DNA of 64,000 nt. Origin: Streptomyces oceani. GTDB lineage: Bacteria; Actinomycetota; Actinomycetes; Streptomycetales; Streptomycetaceae. Positions 1-9,125 of the stretch are shown here, one piece after another. The notes below the pieces were generated by a model. That model saw only the letters and a program-made list of their open reading frames with translations, was not told where the DNA came from and did no database searches. The stretch covers positions 11,727 through 75,726 of the forward strand of contig NZ_LJGU01000093.1 in NCBI RefSeq assembly GCF_001751245.1, in the 5' to 3' direction. The position numbers and the translations under genes were made by a program. Every line of letters starts with the position of its first letter. Position 1 is the first letter of the stretch.

Positions 1-1
1 G

Positions 2-100
2 AGCACGGCCGCGACCGGCGGGCAGGCGAGCAGCGAACGGGCCCCGCTCCCCCGACAGGGCGGGCGACCGGCCCCGGAGCGTACGGAGGCGGGAGTATGA
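2..100 (+). CDS. C-terminal tail of a probable sensor histidine kinase (5' end outside window)
   Basis: The frame that starts at base 2 is open to a TGA at 98-100 and overlaps the next gene's ATG in the four-base ATGA arrangement typical of translationally coupled genes. The 32 visible residues are rich in Gly, Ala, Pro and Arg and have no domain, as expected of a disordered tail. The gene downstream is a CitB-type response regulator, and such regulators normally follow their sensor kinase directly, so a kinase is inferred from context alone. No kinase motif lies inside the window. Confidence 0.5.
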   Translation, partial: STAATGGQASSERAPLPRQGGRPAPERTEAGV

Positions 101-783
101 CCACCTCCGGTCCGATCCGGGTGCTGGTCGTCGAGGACGATCCGGTGGCCGCGGACGCGCACGTCCAGTACGTCGCCAAGGTCCCCGGCTTCCGGGTCGC
201 CGGCGTCGCGCACTCCCGGGCCGAGGCCGCACGGGCGCTCGACCGGTCGCCCGTGGACCTGATCCTGCTGGACCTCTACCTCCCGGACGGCCACGGCCTG
301 TCCCTCGTCCGTACGCTGCGCGGAGCGGGCCACATGACGGACGTGTTCGCGGTGACCTCCGCCCGCGAACTGACCGTCGTACGCGAGGGGGTGGCGCTCG
401 GCGTCGTGCAACACGTGCTGAAGCCCTTCACCTTCGCCACCCTGCGCGACCGGCTGCAGCAGTACGCGGAGTTCCGTGCGAGCGCGGGGGGCGAGGCCGG
501 CAGCCAGGCCGAGGTGGACCGCGCGCTCTCCGTGCTGCGTACGCCGCGTCCCGCGACCCTGCCCAAGGGGCTGAGCGCGGCCACTCTGGAGTCGGTGACC
601 GGCACCCTGCGGGCCGCCCGTTCGGACGGCCGCACCGCGACCGCCGCCGCGGAGGAGATCGGCGTCAACCGGATCACCGCGCGTCGGTATCTGGAGCACC
701 TGGTGGAATCCGGTCGTGCCGAACGCCGCCCGCAGTACGGCCAGGTGGGACGGCCCGAGTACTGCTACCGCTGGCTTCCCTGA
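97..783 (+). CDS. CitB/DctR-type response regulator
   Basis: A 228-residue two-component response regulator. The N-terminal receiver domain (about 8-125) shows the acidic pair VVEDD near residue 13, the phospho-acceptor Asp59 in LLDLYLPDG, and the conserved Lys of the VLKPF motif. The C-terminal part (about 155-228) is the HTH domain of CitB-family regulators, with the recognition stretch around NRITARRYLEHL. Family members usually control uptake or catabolism of organic acids or sugars in response to an external ligand sensed by a PAS-containing kinase. The start overlaps the preceding probable kinase by four bases, so the two are probably one operon. The sugar ABC importer starting 190 bp downstream, with its own promoter, is a plausible but unproven target. 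Confidence 0.9.
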   Translation: MTTSGPIRVLVVEDDPVAADAHVQYVAKVPGFRVAGVAHSRAEAARALDRSPVDLILLDLYLPDGHGLSLVRTLRGAGHMTDVFAVTSARELTVVREGVALGVVQHVLKPFTFATLRDRLQQYAEFRASAGGEAGSQAEVDRALSVLRTPRPATLPKGLSAATLESVTGTLRAARSDGRTATAAAEEIGVNRITARRYLEHLVESGRAERRPQYGQVGRPEYCYRWLP

Positions 784-876
784 GCCCCGCGCCGCCCGTG
801 CCGTCGGCGACCGGCGGTTGCCTTCGGAGACGATTTCCTTACCTTCAGTGACGATCGGGGATTTGTGTTCCTCCCA

Positions 877-905
877 TTGACCTGTCATTAGGACGCCCGT
901 ACCTT
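877..905 (+). promoter_or_regulatory. Candidate vegetative promoter of the sugar ABC operon
   Basis: TTGACC (877-882) and TACCTT (900-905) are separated by exactly 17 bp, a good fit to a HrdB-type promoter. The octamer TACCTTCA is repeated at 839-846 and 900-907, so the -10 region overlaps the second copy. These direct repeats could be a binding site for the adjacent response regulator or another regulator. Confidence 0.5.
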
Positions 906-974
906 CACCGAGCAGCAGCCCCGTGAGGCCGACGGATCAGGGCGTCCGGCCCCGTGGCCGAGGAGGTCCTGCTC

Positions 975-2324
975 GTGCGCGCCATCGTTCCGCTGACACT
1001 GACCGTCGCCGCGGCACTCGCCGTGGGCACGCTCACGGGCTGTGGAACCACCGACGATCCGGACGTCATCGAGGTCGCCTTCCAGAAGGACACCAACAAC
1101 CAGGTGACCGTGCGCGAGGACTACGTCGAGTACGTCGCGAAGCAGTTCGAGAAGGCGTATCCCGGCAAGGAGGTGAAGCCGGTGCCGATCCAGGCCTCGC
1201 AGGACGACTACTACACCAAGATCCAGGTCATGATGCGGTCCCCGAACACCGCGCCGGACGTGGTCTACGAGGACTCCTTCCTGATCCGGTCCGACATCGA
1301 GGCCGGTTATCTCCAGCCGCTGGACCGCTACCTCGAGGACTGGGACGACTGGAGCGAGTACCAGGACGCCGCCAAGGAGGCCACCCAGGGCCCGAACGGC
1401 GGGACGTACGGCGTCCCGGACGGCACCGACACCCGCGGGCTCTGGTACAACAAGAAGATCTTCGAGAAGGCCGGCCTGCCCACCGATTGGAAGCCCAGGA
1501 CCTGGGACGACGTCCTGAAGACCGCCCGCACCATCAAGAAGCGGGTGCCGGAGGTCATCCCGTTCAACGTCTTCACCGGCAAGGCTGCCGGTGAGGCGGC
1601 GGCGATGCAGGGCTTCGAGATGCTGCTCTACGGCACCGAGGACCCGCTCTACGACAAGCAGCGGGAGAAGTGGATCATCGGCAGCGAGGGCTTCGAGGAC
1701 AGCCTCCGCTTCGTGGAGTCGGTGTACTCGGAGAAGCTCGGCCCGCCCGTCTCCGAGGCGCTGTCCCCCAACATCCAGACGCAGGTGCCGACGGAGTACC
1801 TGCCCGAGGGCAAGCTGGCCATCGCGCTGGACGGGTCGTTCCTCAGCCAGCAGTGGCTCAAGACCGGCGGCAAACCCTGGCCGGAATGGTCGGAGACCAT
1901 GGGCGTGACCCCGATGCCCACACAGCACGGCGCCGCACCCGGCAAGGTGAGCATGTCCGGCGGCTGGGCCTGGTCGATCCCGGAGCACTCCGGCAACCCC
2001 GATCTCGCCTGGAAGCTGATCGAGACCATGCAGACGCCGAAGAACGCCCGCGAGTGGTACCTCCGCGGCTCCCAGATCTCCGTACGGGACGACGTCTCCG
2101 AGGACCCGGAGTACCAGAAGTCGCTGCCCCGCACGGAGTTCTTCACCGACCTGGTCGACGTCAGCCACTACCGGCCCGCGCTGCCGGTGTACCCACAGGT
2201 CTCCACGGCGATCACGGAGGCCATGGAGCAGGTCACCACCGGCGACTCGAGTCCGCGGGAGGCGGCGGCGGCGTACGACAAGCAGGTGCGCTCCATCACG
2301 GACGGGGCGGTAACCAAACGGTGA
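975..2324 (+). CDS. ABC sugar-type extracellular solute-binding lipoprotein
   Basis: A 449-residue family 1 solute-binding protein of the carbohydrate uptake (CUT1) class. The GTG at 975 is preferred to the in-frame GTG at 954 because a strong AGGAGG (961-966) lies 8 nt upstream. It then gives a clean lipoprotein signal peptide: a positively charged start, a hydrophobic core and the lipobox LTGC with Cys23. The mature protein has typical features of the family, such as the substrate-loop segment YGVPDGTDTRGLWYNKKIFE. It should be lipid-anchored outside the membrane and deliver its ligand, probably a sugar or oligosaccharide, to the two permeases that follow. No ATPase gene is present; Streptomyces CUT1 importers commonly share the MsiK ATPase encoded elsewhere. 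Its stop overlaps the next GTG by four bases. Confidence 0.92.
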   Translation: MRAIVPLTLTVAAALAVGTLTGCGTTDDPDVIEVAFQKDTNNQVTVREDYVEYVAKQFEKAYPGKEVKPVPIQASQDDYYTKIQVMMRSPNTAPDVVYEDSFLIRSDIEAGYLQPLDRYLEDWDDWSEYQDAAKEATQGPNGGTYGVPDGTDTRGLWYNKKIFEKAGLPTDWKPRTWDDVLKTARTIKKRVPEVIPFNVFTGKAAGEAAAMQGFEMLLYGTEDPLYDKQREKWIIGSEGFEDSLRFVESVYSEKLGPPVSEALSPNIQTQVPTEYLPEGKLAIALDGSFLSQQWLKTGGKPWPEWSETMGVTPMPTQHGAAPGKVSMSGGWAWSIPEHSGNPDLAWKLIETMQTPKNAREWYLRGSQISVRDDVSEDPEYQKSLPRTEFFTDLVDVSHYRPALPVYPQVSTAITEAMEQVTTGDSSPREAAAAYDKQVRSITDGAVTKR

Positions 2325-3253
2325 GTACAGTCAAGGTCACGGCACCGCCCGAACGACGAGAGGCGCCCGGCTCCGAGAGGGCCAGGCGCCGGGCGAACGG
2401 CGGACGGTACTGGCGCTGGCTGCCGGTCGCCCCCGCCACCGCGTTGATGCTGCTCTTCCTGGCCGGGCCGATCGGCTACTGCGCCTATCTGGCCTTCACC
2501 GACATGCAGTTGACCGGGCAGGCCACCTCGTCCTTCGTCGGCCTGGAGAACTTCCGACGCGCCTTCCAGGACAGCGACTTCCTGAACGCGGTCGTCCTCA
2601 CCCTGGTCTTCACCCTGCTCTCCTCGATCGTCGGCCAGAACACCCTCGGGCTGCTGCTCGCCGGGCTCATGCAGCGGGCCAGCAAGGCGGTACGGTCGGT
2701 GACCGGCGCGGTCGTCATTTGCGCCTGGGTGGTGCCGGAGATCGTCGCGGGCTTCCTCCTCTACACCTTCTTCCACAAGGAGGGCACCCTCAACTCGATC
2801 CTGGACTGGCTCCACCTGCCGAGCCAGAACTGGCTGTACACACTGCCGATCCTGGCCGTCTCGTTCGCGAACATCTGGCGCGGCACCGCCTTCTCCATGC
2901 TGATCTACTCGGCCGCGCTCTCCGAGATCCCCACGGAGGTCTCCGAGTCGGCGCAGGTCGACGGAGCCAACGGGATCAAGCGGATCTGGTACATCACGCT
3001 GCCGATGATCCGCCGCTCCATCGGCACCAACCTGATGCTGAACACGCTGCAGACGCTGTCCGTGTTCGGACTGATCTGGGCGATGACCCGCGGCGGCCCG
3101 GGTAACCGGAGCACCACCCTGCCGGTGTTCATGTACGACCAGGCGTTCAACAAGGCGCTGATCGGCTACGGCACCGCGGTCGCGCTGCTCCTGCTGGTGG
3201 TGGGCGCGCTCTTCTCACTCGTCTATCTGCGCCTGATGCGCGAGGAGGTCTGA
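2321..3253 (+). CDS. ABC sugar transporter permease, MalF type
   Basis: A 310-residue inner-membrane permease of a CUT1 importer. The GTG at 2321 overlaps the TGA of the binding protein (GTGA), which fixes the start; the frame is open further upstream, but that part is antisense-like noise inside the previous gene. After about 35 charged cytoplasmic residues there are six predicted membrane segments, the first being the hydrophobic run around ATALMLLFLAGPIGYCAYLAF. The cytoplasmic EAA loop that contacts the ATPase is visible as VSESAQVDGANGIKRIWYITLP-like sequence, with the conserved Gly. It forms a heterodimer with the next gene product. Confidence 0.92.
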   Translation: MSTVKVTAPPERREAPGSERARRRANGGRYWRWLPVAPATALMLLFLAGPIGYCAYLAFTDMQLTGQATSSFVGLENFRRAFQDSDFLNAVVLTLVFTLLSSIVGQNTLGLLLAGLMQRASKAVRSVTGAVVICAWVVPEIVAGFLLYTFFHKEGTLNSILDWLHLPSQNWLYTLPILAVSFANIWRGTAFSMLIYSAALSEIPTEVSESAQVDGANGIKRIWYITLPMIRRSIGTNLMLNTLQTLSVFGLIWAMTRGGPGNRSTTLPVFMYDQAFNKALIGYGTAVALLLLVVGALFSLVYLRLMREEV

Positions 3254-3255
3254 GC

Positions 3256-4164
3256 ATGTCCAGCGCCGTTCGTGCTGGTACGGGGGCGCGGCCCAGCGAC
3301 CGGTCGGGCCGCCGGCCGGTTTTGCGACCTGGTCGCCGGCTGAGTCGCCGAGGCCGGCAGCGACTGGCGGCCGACGCGGGGTTGTTGGTGCTCGCGGCCG
3401 CGTTCGTCGTGCCACTGCTGTGGCTGGTCTTCGCCTCCCTGAACGCGGAGGCGAACCTGAAGGTACGGCCACCGACCGATCCCACCCTGGACAACTTCTC
3501 CGCGGTGCTGACCGACGAGATCACCTTCACCCCGATGTGGAACAGCCTGCTGATCTGCGGCGGGGCCACCCTGTTGACGGTGCTCTGCGCCTCACTGGCG
3601 GCCTATCCGCTGTCCCGCTTCCGCTCCCGGTTCAGTCGGCCGTACCTCCTCACCATCCTCTTCAGCACCTGCCTGCCGATCACGGCGGTGATGGTGCCGG
3701 TCTACGCCCTGTTCGTGCAGATCAACCTGGTCGACACCATGCACGGCACCGCGTTCTTCCTGGCCACCTCGCAACTGCCGTTCGCCGTATGGCTGATGAA
3801 GAACTTCATGGACGGCGTCCCGGTGGTGCTGGAGGAGGCCGCGTGGACCGACGGAGCGAACTGGTGGCAGTCGCTGCTGCGCGTCATCGTGCCGCTGATG
3901 GGCCCGGGCATGACGGTGGTGACGATCTACAGCTTCATCATGATGTGGGGGAACTTCTTCGTCCCGTTCATGCTGCTGCTGAGCCCGGAGAAGCTGCCGG
4001 CGGCGGTCAGCATCTTCACCTTCTTCGGGAACTACGGCGCGGTGGCCTTCGGTGAACTCGCCGCCTTCTCAATGCTGTACTCCGCCCCGGTCCTGGTGCT
4101 GTACATCCTCATCTCCCGCCGCCTCGGTGGCGGCTTCACCCTCGGCGGCGGGGTCAAGGGCTGA
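3256..4164 (+). CDS. ABC sugar transporter permease, MalG type
   Basis: A 302-residue second permease of the importer, starting two bases after the previous stop. A basic N-terminal stretch of about 35 residues precedes six membrane segments. The EAA motif reads LEEAAWTDGANWWQSLLRVI, with the usual spacing to the C-terminus. The MalG-type ending (a short tail after the last membrane helix) is present. With the MalF-type partner it forms the pore. The ATP-hydrolysing subunit is not in this cluster and must come from elsewhere. Confidence 0.92.
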   Translation: MSSAVRAGTGARPSDRSGRRPVLRPGRRLSRRGRQRLAADAGLLVLAAAFVVPLLWLVFASLNAEANLKVRPPTDPTLDNFSAVLTDEITFTPMWNSLLICGGATLLTVLCASLAAYPLSRFRSRFSRPYLLTILFSTCLPITAVMVPVYALFVQINLVDTMHGTAFFLATSQLPFAVWLMKNFMDGVPVVLEEAAWTDGANWWQSLLRVIVPLMGPGMTVVTIYSFIMMWGNFFVPFMLLLSPEKLPAAVSIFTFFGNYGAVAFGELAAFSMLYSAPVLVLYILISRRLGGGFTLGGGVKG

Positions 4165-4241
4165 GCCCCGGAACGGCCCGCCGTACGCGGTGCCCAGGCC
4201 CGGCGGTGCCAGCCACGGCGTGCCAGGGGCGTGCCAGCGAA

Positions 4242-4293
4242 CACCCTGACCGCCGCGCGCCGCCCCGGGAGCGAGCGCGCGGCGGTCAGGGTG
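4242..4293. terminator. Bidirectional hairpin terminator between the sugar ABC operon and pfkA
   Basis: A perfect 19-bp inverted repeat (4242-4260 with 4275-4293) encloses a 14-nt loop. It sits between two convergent genes, 78 bp after the permease stop and 20 bp after the pfkA stop. There is no long U-tract, which is usual in high-GC actinomycetes. Confidence 0.8.
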
Positions 4294-4313
4294 GCTCCGA
4301 CGTCCGCTGCGGT

Positions 4314-5339
4314 TCAGAAGACCGCTTCCGTCTCGTCCATCCGGTCCTGCGGCACCCGCTTGAGCTGCTCCACGCCGTCCGCCAGCGGGACCATACCGAT
4401 CTCCGTGCCGCGCAGGGCCGTCATCCGCCCGAACTCGCCCCGGTGCACGGCCTCCACCGCGTGCCAGCCGAAGCGCGTCGCCAGCACCCGGTCGTACGCC
4501 GTCGGCGTGCCGCCCCGCTGGACGTGACCGAGGATCACCGGTTTGGCCTCCTTGCCCAGCCGGTGCTCCAACTGCACCGCGAGCCGGTTGCCGACTCCGA
4601 CGAACCGCTCGTGGCCGTACTGGTCGATGACCCCCTTCTCGTACGGCATCGAGCCCTCCACCGGGTGCGCTCCCTCCGCGATGCAGATCAGCGCGAACCG
4701 TTTCTCCCGTGCGAACCGCTCCTCGACCATCTTGACCAGGTCGTCGACCTGGAAGTTCCGCTCCGGGATGCAGATGGCGTGCGCGCCGGCCGCCATGCCG
4801 GCCTCCAGCGCGATCCAGCCCGCGTGGCGCCCCATGACCTCCACGACCATCACCCGCTGGTGTGACTCCGCGGTGGTCTTGAGCCGGTCCATGGCCTCCG
4901 TGGCGACACCGACGGCCGTGTCGAAGCCGAAGGTGCGGTCGGTGGCCGAGATGTCGTTGTCGATGGTCTTGGGCACCCCGACAACCGGCAGACCGGCGTC
5001 CGCGAGCATCCGCGCGGCGGTGAGGGTGCCCTCGCCGCCGATGGGGATGAGCGCGTCCAGATCGAGCCGCTCGATCAGTTCCTCGGAGTTGTCGCACGCT
5101 TCGCGGAGCCGGTCCCGCTCCAGGCGGGAGGAACCCAGGATCGTGCCGCCGCGGGCCAGGATGCCGCTCACGGAGTTGATGTCCAACTGCCGGTACCGAC
5201 CGTCCAGCAGTCCTTTGAAGCCGTCTTCGAAACCGATGACCTCGTCCTGCCGGTCGGCCACGGCGCGGTGCACGATCGACCGGATCACGGCGTTCAGACC
5301 AGGGCAGTCGCCGCCCGCGGTGAGGACTCCGATACGCAT
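4314..5339 (-). CDS. pfkA: 6-phosphofructokinase
   Basis: A 341-residue glycolytic enzyme that phosphorylates fructose 6-phosphate to fructose 1,6-bisphosphate. Visible motifs are GGDCPGLNAVIR (9-20), GSSR near 69-72, GGEGT (101-105), the catalytic VPKTIDNDI (122-130) and VMGRHAGWIAL. Using E. coli numbering, residue 104 is Gly, as in ATP-dependent enzymes, while residue 124 is Lys, as in pyrophosphate-dependent ones; this mixed signature is, to my knowledge, seen in actinobacterial ATP-PFKs. The start is supported by AGGAG (complement of 5351-5355) and by the family's usual N-terminus MRIGVLTAGGD. A longer reading frame upstream has no support. The gene diverges from pta-ackA, and pyk lies close by, making a small cluster of glycolysis and acetyl-CoA overflow genes. 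Confidence 0.95.
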   Translation of the reverse strand: MRIGVLTAGGDCPGLNAVIRSIVHRAVADRQDEVIGFEDGFKGLLDGRYRQLDINSVSGILARGGTILGSSRLERDRLREACDNSEELIERLDLDALIPIGGEGTLTAARMLADAGLPVVGVPKTIDNDISATDRTFGFDTAVGVATEAMDRLKTTAESHQRVMVVEVMGRHAGWIALEAGMAAGAHAICIPERNFQVDDLVKMVEERFAREKRFALICIAEGAHPVEGSMPYEKGVIDQYGHERFVGVGNRLAVQLEHRLGKEAKPVILGHVQRGGTPTAYDRVLATRFGWHAVEAVHRGEFGRMTALRGTEIGMVPLADGVEQLKRVPQDRMDETEAVF

Positions 5340-5723
5340 GGGGTTCGCTTCTCCTGCTCGCTGGGTGCTCGCTGGTGGACTTCGTAAGTCCCGTTGAACG
5401 GGGGATTGTTTCACGGCCTGAACAGATACTGCCCCGGGTGTCCACCACCCGAACTCCTGCCGCGCGGCCGACGAGGATGCGCGGGTACGGTCAAGGATAG
5501 AGCCCACCCCGAGTGGTGATCCCGTGGTCTCCCCACCCGCAGCGAGCCCGCGCGACCGGGCCCGGCGGCCGCGAACCGGCGCCGAAGCTGCCGGTGGGGG
5601 AATTTCCGCGGGCATCGGGGAAAGCCGTAGCAAGCGTACGTCCCGAGGCCGCGCCGCAGACGGACGTACACACAACCGAAGACGTCAGGCATACCCGGCT
5701 GAACCAGGAATGGGAGAGCACGC
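5340..5723. other. Divergent intergenic region between pfkA and pta
   Basis: This 384-bp region must hold the promoters of both divergent units. I see the pfkA ribosome-binding site at its left end, a short inverted repeat CCCG-TTGAA-CGGG at about 5390-5403, and a GGGAGA ribosome-binding site before pta. I found no convincing -35/-10 pair with correct spacing and no coding frame with normal codon bias. Confidence 0.4.
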
Positions 5724-7862
5724 GTGGCACGCAGCGTGTACGTGACCGGCACCGACCGGGGGGACGGACGACAGGTGGTCGAGCTGGGGGTCATGGAGCT
5801 GCTGACCCGCCAGGTGGACCGAGTGGGGGTGTACCGGCCACTCGGGCACGACGGCCCGGACCCGATATACGACCTGCTGCGCTCCCGATACCGGCTGACC
5901 CAACCGCCCGGCACCGTCGTGGGCATGCGGTACGCCGAGGCCAGCACCCTGCAGGCCGAGCAGGGCACCGACGAACTCGTGGCCCGGCTGGTCGAGCGCT
6001 TCCACACGGTGGCGCGGGACTACGAGGCGGTGCTCGTGCTGGGCACCGACTTCGCGGACACCGGTCTGCCGGCGGAGTTGGGCCTGAACGCCCGACTGGC
6101 CAACGAGTTCGGCGCGTCCGTGCTCCCGGTGGTCGGAGGCTACGACCAGACCGCCGAGTCCGTGGTCGCCGAGGTGCACAACGCGCATGACGCGTACACC
6201 TCGCTGGGCTGCGAGGTGGTCGCCATGATCGCCAACCGGGTGCGGGACGGTCAGGCCCAGGAAGCCGCCCGGACGCTGGGCGCCCGGCTGCCCGAGCCGG
6301 TCTACGTCCTCCCGGAGGACCCCGCGCTGTCCGCCCCGACCGTCGGGCAGGTCCGGGACACGCTGGGCGCACAGGTGCTGCTCGGGGACCACACGGGGCT
6401 CTCCCGGGACGTGCGCGACTTCGTCTTCGGCGGCGCGCACCTGCCCACCTTCCTGCCTGCCCTCACCGAGGGCTGCATGGTCATCACGCCAGGCGACCGC
6501 GCGGACCTGATCATCGGCTCGCTGGCGGCGCACTCCGCGGGCGCGCCTCCGATCGCGGGGGTCGTCCTCACTCTCGACGAGCGGCCGGGTGAGCAGACGA
6601 TGGCGCTGGCCGCCCGGTTGGCGCCGGGCACCCCGGTGCTGGCGGTGCCCGCCGGCTCCTTCCCCACCGCCGCCGAACTCTTCTCGCTCCAGGGGAAGCT
6701 GACCGCGACCACGCCCCGTAAGGCGGAGCTGGCGCTGGGCCTGTTCGAGTCGCAGGTGGACGGCGCCCGGCTTACCGACCGGCTCTCGGTGCTGCGCAGT
6801 GACCGGGTCACGCCCATGATGTTCGAGCACAGCCTGATCGAAAGGGCCCGCGCGCACCGCCGGCACGTCGTGCTTCCCGAGGGCTCGGAGGAGCGCGTGC
6901 TGCGCGCCGCCGAGGTCCTGCTGCGGCGCAACGTCTGCGACCTGACCCTGCTCGGCGAGGACACCGCGGTCCGCAAGCGGGCCGCCGAGCTGGGCATCGA
7001 CCTGCCGCTGCTCGGCGCCGGGGAGGTGCCGGAGACCAGCGCGGCGACCGCGCGGATCGTCGACCCGCGGATCTCGCCGCTGCGCGAGCGGTTCGCCGGC
7101 CTGTACGCCGAACTGCGCGCGCACCGTGGCGTCACGCACGAGTTGGCGTACGACGTCGTGGCGGAGGTCTCGTACTTCGGCACGCTGATGGTGCGGGAGG
7201 GGCTGGCGGACGGCATGGTGTCCGGCGCGGCCCACTCCACGGCGGCGACGATCCGTCCCGCCTTCGAGGTGATCAGGACCAAGCCGGAGGCGGACGTGGT
7301 CTCCTCGGTATTCTTCATGTGCCTGGCCGACCGCGTGCTGGCGTACGGCGACTGCGCGATCAATCCGGACCCCGACGCGGAGCGGTTGGCGGACATCGCC
7401 ATCCAGTCCGCCGCGACCGCAGCCCGCTTCGGCGTGGAGCCACGGATCGCCATGCTGTCGTACTCCACCGGGAGTTCGGGCGCCGGCGCGGACGTGGACA
7501 AGGTGCGGGAGGCCACCGGCCTGGTTCGCGAGCGCCGGCCGGAACTGCTGGTGGAGGGGCCCATACAGTACGACGCGGCGGTCGATCCCACGGTCGCCGC
7601 GACCAAACTGCCGGGCTCGGAGGTGGCGGGCCGGGCGACTGTGCTGATCTTCCCGGACCTGAACACCGGCAACAACACCTACAAGGCGGTGCAGCGGTCG
7701 GCCGGCGCGGTGGCTGTCGGGCCGGTGCTACAGGGGCTGCGCAAGCCGGTCAACGACCTGTCCCGGGGTGCGCTGGTACAGGACATCGTGAACACCGTCG
7801 CGATCACCGCAGTGCAGGCCCAGTCGGCCATCCGCGGCCCGGAGAAGGGCGGCGCGGCATGA
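5724..7862 (+). CDS. pta: Phosphate acetyltransferase, long form
   Basis: A 712-residue long-type phosphotransacetylase interconverting acetyl-CoA and acetyl phosphate. The C-terminal catalytic domain spans roughly 370-700, starting near MFEHSLIERARAHRRHVVLPEG and including the conserved DLNTGNNTYKAVQR stretch near the end. The N-terminal half holds the P-loop-like/BioD-type domain and the DRTGG regulatory domain found in long Pta proteins; its phosphate-loop segment VTGTDRGDGRQ is not a canonical Walker A, so nucleotide binding there is doubtful. The GTG start at 5724 has GGGAGA 7 nt upstream. The stop overlaps the ackA start (ATGA), so the two enzymes of the acetate pathway are translationally coupled. 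Confidence 0.95.
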   Translation: MARSVYVTGTDRGDGRQVVELGVMELLTRQVDRVGVYRPLGHDGPDPIYDLLRSRYRLTQPPGTVVGMRYAEASTLQAEQGTDELVARLVERFHTVARDYEAVLVLGTDFADTGLPAELGLNARLANEFGASVLPVVGGYDQTAESVVAEVHNAHDAYTSLGCEVVAMIANRVRDGQAQEAARTLGARLPEPVYVLPEDPALSAPTVGQVRDTLGAQVLLGDHTGLSRDVRDFVFGGAHLPTFLPALTEGCMVITPGDRADLIIGSLAAHSAGAPPIAGVVLTLDERPGEQTMALAARLAPGTPVLAVPAGSFPTAAELFSLQGKLTATTPRKAELALGLFESQVDGARLTDRLSVLRSDRVTPMMFEHSLIERARAHRRHVVLPEGSEERVLRAAEVLLRRNVCDLTLLGEDTAVRKRAAELGIDLPLLGAGEVPETSAATARIVDPRISPLRERFAGLYAELRAHRGVTHELAYDVVAEVSYFGTLMVREGLADGMVSGAAHSTAATIRPAFEVIRTKPEADVVSSVFFMCLADRVLAYGDCAINPDPDAERLADIAIQSAATAARFGVEPRIAMLSYSTGSSGAGADVDKVREATGLVRERRPELLVEGPIQYDAAVDPTVAATKLPGSEVAGRATVLIFPDLNTGNNTYKAVQRSAGAVAVGPVLQGLRKPVNDLSRGALVQDIVNTVAITAVQAQSAIRGPEKGGAA

Positions 7863-9079
7863 CCGCCACGCGGGTGCTCGTACTCAACTCCGGCTCGTCC
7901 TCGGTGAAGTACCAGCTGCTGGACATGACGGACGACTCCCGGCTGGCGACCGGGCTGGTGGAACGCATCGGCGAGGGGACCTCCCGGCTGCTCCACACGC
8001 CGCTGACCGGCGAGGGCGCGGAGCGCGCCAGGCACGAGCCGATCCCGGACCACGCCGCCGCGCTCAAGGCGGTCGCCAGCGAACTGGCCACGGACGGGAT
8101 GGGCTTGGACTCCCCGCGGCTCGCGGCGGTCGGTCACCGGGTGGTGCACGGCGGCCGGCGGTTCACCGAGCCGACGGTCGTCGACGAGCCGGTGCTGCGG
8201 GAGATCGAACGGCTTATCCCGGTGGCACCGCTGCACAACCCGGCGAACCTGCGGGGCATCCGTACCGCACAGGCCATGAACCCACGGCTGCCGCAGGTGG
8301 CCGTCTTCGACACCGCCTTCCACACCACCCTGCCGGAGCACGCCGCCCGGTACGCCATCGACGTGGCGACCGCCGACAGCCACCGGGTCCGGCGCTACGG
8401 CTTCCACGGCACCTCGCACGCGTACGTCTCCCGGCGTACCGCGCGGCTGTTGGGCAAACGGCCGGACGAGGTGAACGTCATCGTGCTGCACCTGGGCAAC
8501 GGCGCCTCCGCCTCGGCGGTACGGGGCGGGGTGTGCGTGGAGACCTCGATGGGGCTGACTCCGCTCGAGGGGCTGGTGATGGGCACCCGTAGCGGGGACA
8601 TCGACCCGGCGGTGATCTTCCATCTCTCCCGGGTCGCGGGGATGTCGGTGGACGAGATCGACACCCTGTTGAACAAGCGAAGTGGCCTGGTCGGGCTGTG
8701 CGGCGACAACGACATGCGGGAGATCCGGCGGCGGATCGAGCAGGGCGACGGGGCGGCACGGCTGGCCTTCGACGTGTACGTACACCGGTTGAAGAAGTAC
8801 GTCGGCGCCTACGTCGCCGTGCTCGGCCGAGTCGACGCGGTGGCCTTCACCGCCGGCGTGGGGGAGAACTCCGCGCCCGTACGGGAGGCCACGGCCGGTG
8901 GATTGGAGGGCCTGGGTCTGGCGGTCGACCCGGAGCTGAACGCGATCCGCGGCGAGGAACCGCGGCTCATATCCCCCGCCGGCAGCCGGGTGGCCGTCGC
9001 CGTCGTGCCGACCGACGAGGAGCTGGAGATCGCCCGGCAGACCTACTCGCTGGTCGCCGGGGACGGCACCAGCACATGA
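7859..9079 (+). CDS. ackA: Acetate kinase
   Basis: A 406-residue enzyme converting acetyl phosphate and ADP to acetate and ATP (and the reverse). The start overlaps the pta stop in ATGA. The N-terminal phosphate-binding signature VLNSGSSSVKYQL, the second ASKHA motif HLGNGAS, and the family stretch MGLTPLEGLVMGTRSGDIDP are intact, and the length is typical. With pta it forms the overflow and acetate-assimilation route. pyk follows after 46 bp and may be cotranscribed. Confidence 0.96.
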   Translation: MTATRVLVLNSGSSSVKYQLLDMTDDSRLATGLVERIGEGTSRLLHTPLTGEGAERARHEPIPDHAAALKAVASELATDGMGLDSPRLAAVGHRVVHGGRRFTEPTVVDEPVLREIERLIPVAPLHNPANLRGIRTAQAMNPRLPQVAVFDTAFHTTLPEHAARYAIDVATADSHRVRRYGFHGTSHAYVSRRTARLLGKRPDEVNVIVLHLGNGASASAVRGGVCVETSMGLTPLEGLVMGTRSGDIDPAVIFHLSRVAGMSVDEIDTLLNKRSGLVGLCGDNDMREIRRRIEQGDGAARLAFDVYVHRLKKYVGAYVAVLGRVDAVAFTAGVGENSAPVREATAGGLEGLGLAVDPELNAIRGEEPRLISPAGSRVAVAVVPTDEELEIARQTYSLVAGDGTST

Positions 9080-9125
9080 CACGACCCAACGTTTCGCACT
9101 TGAACAAAATGAGAGGATGCCCTCC

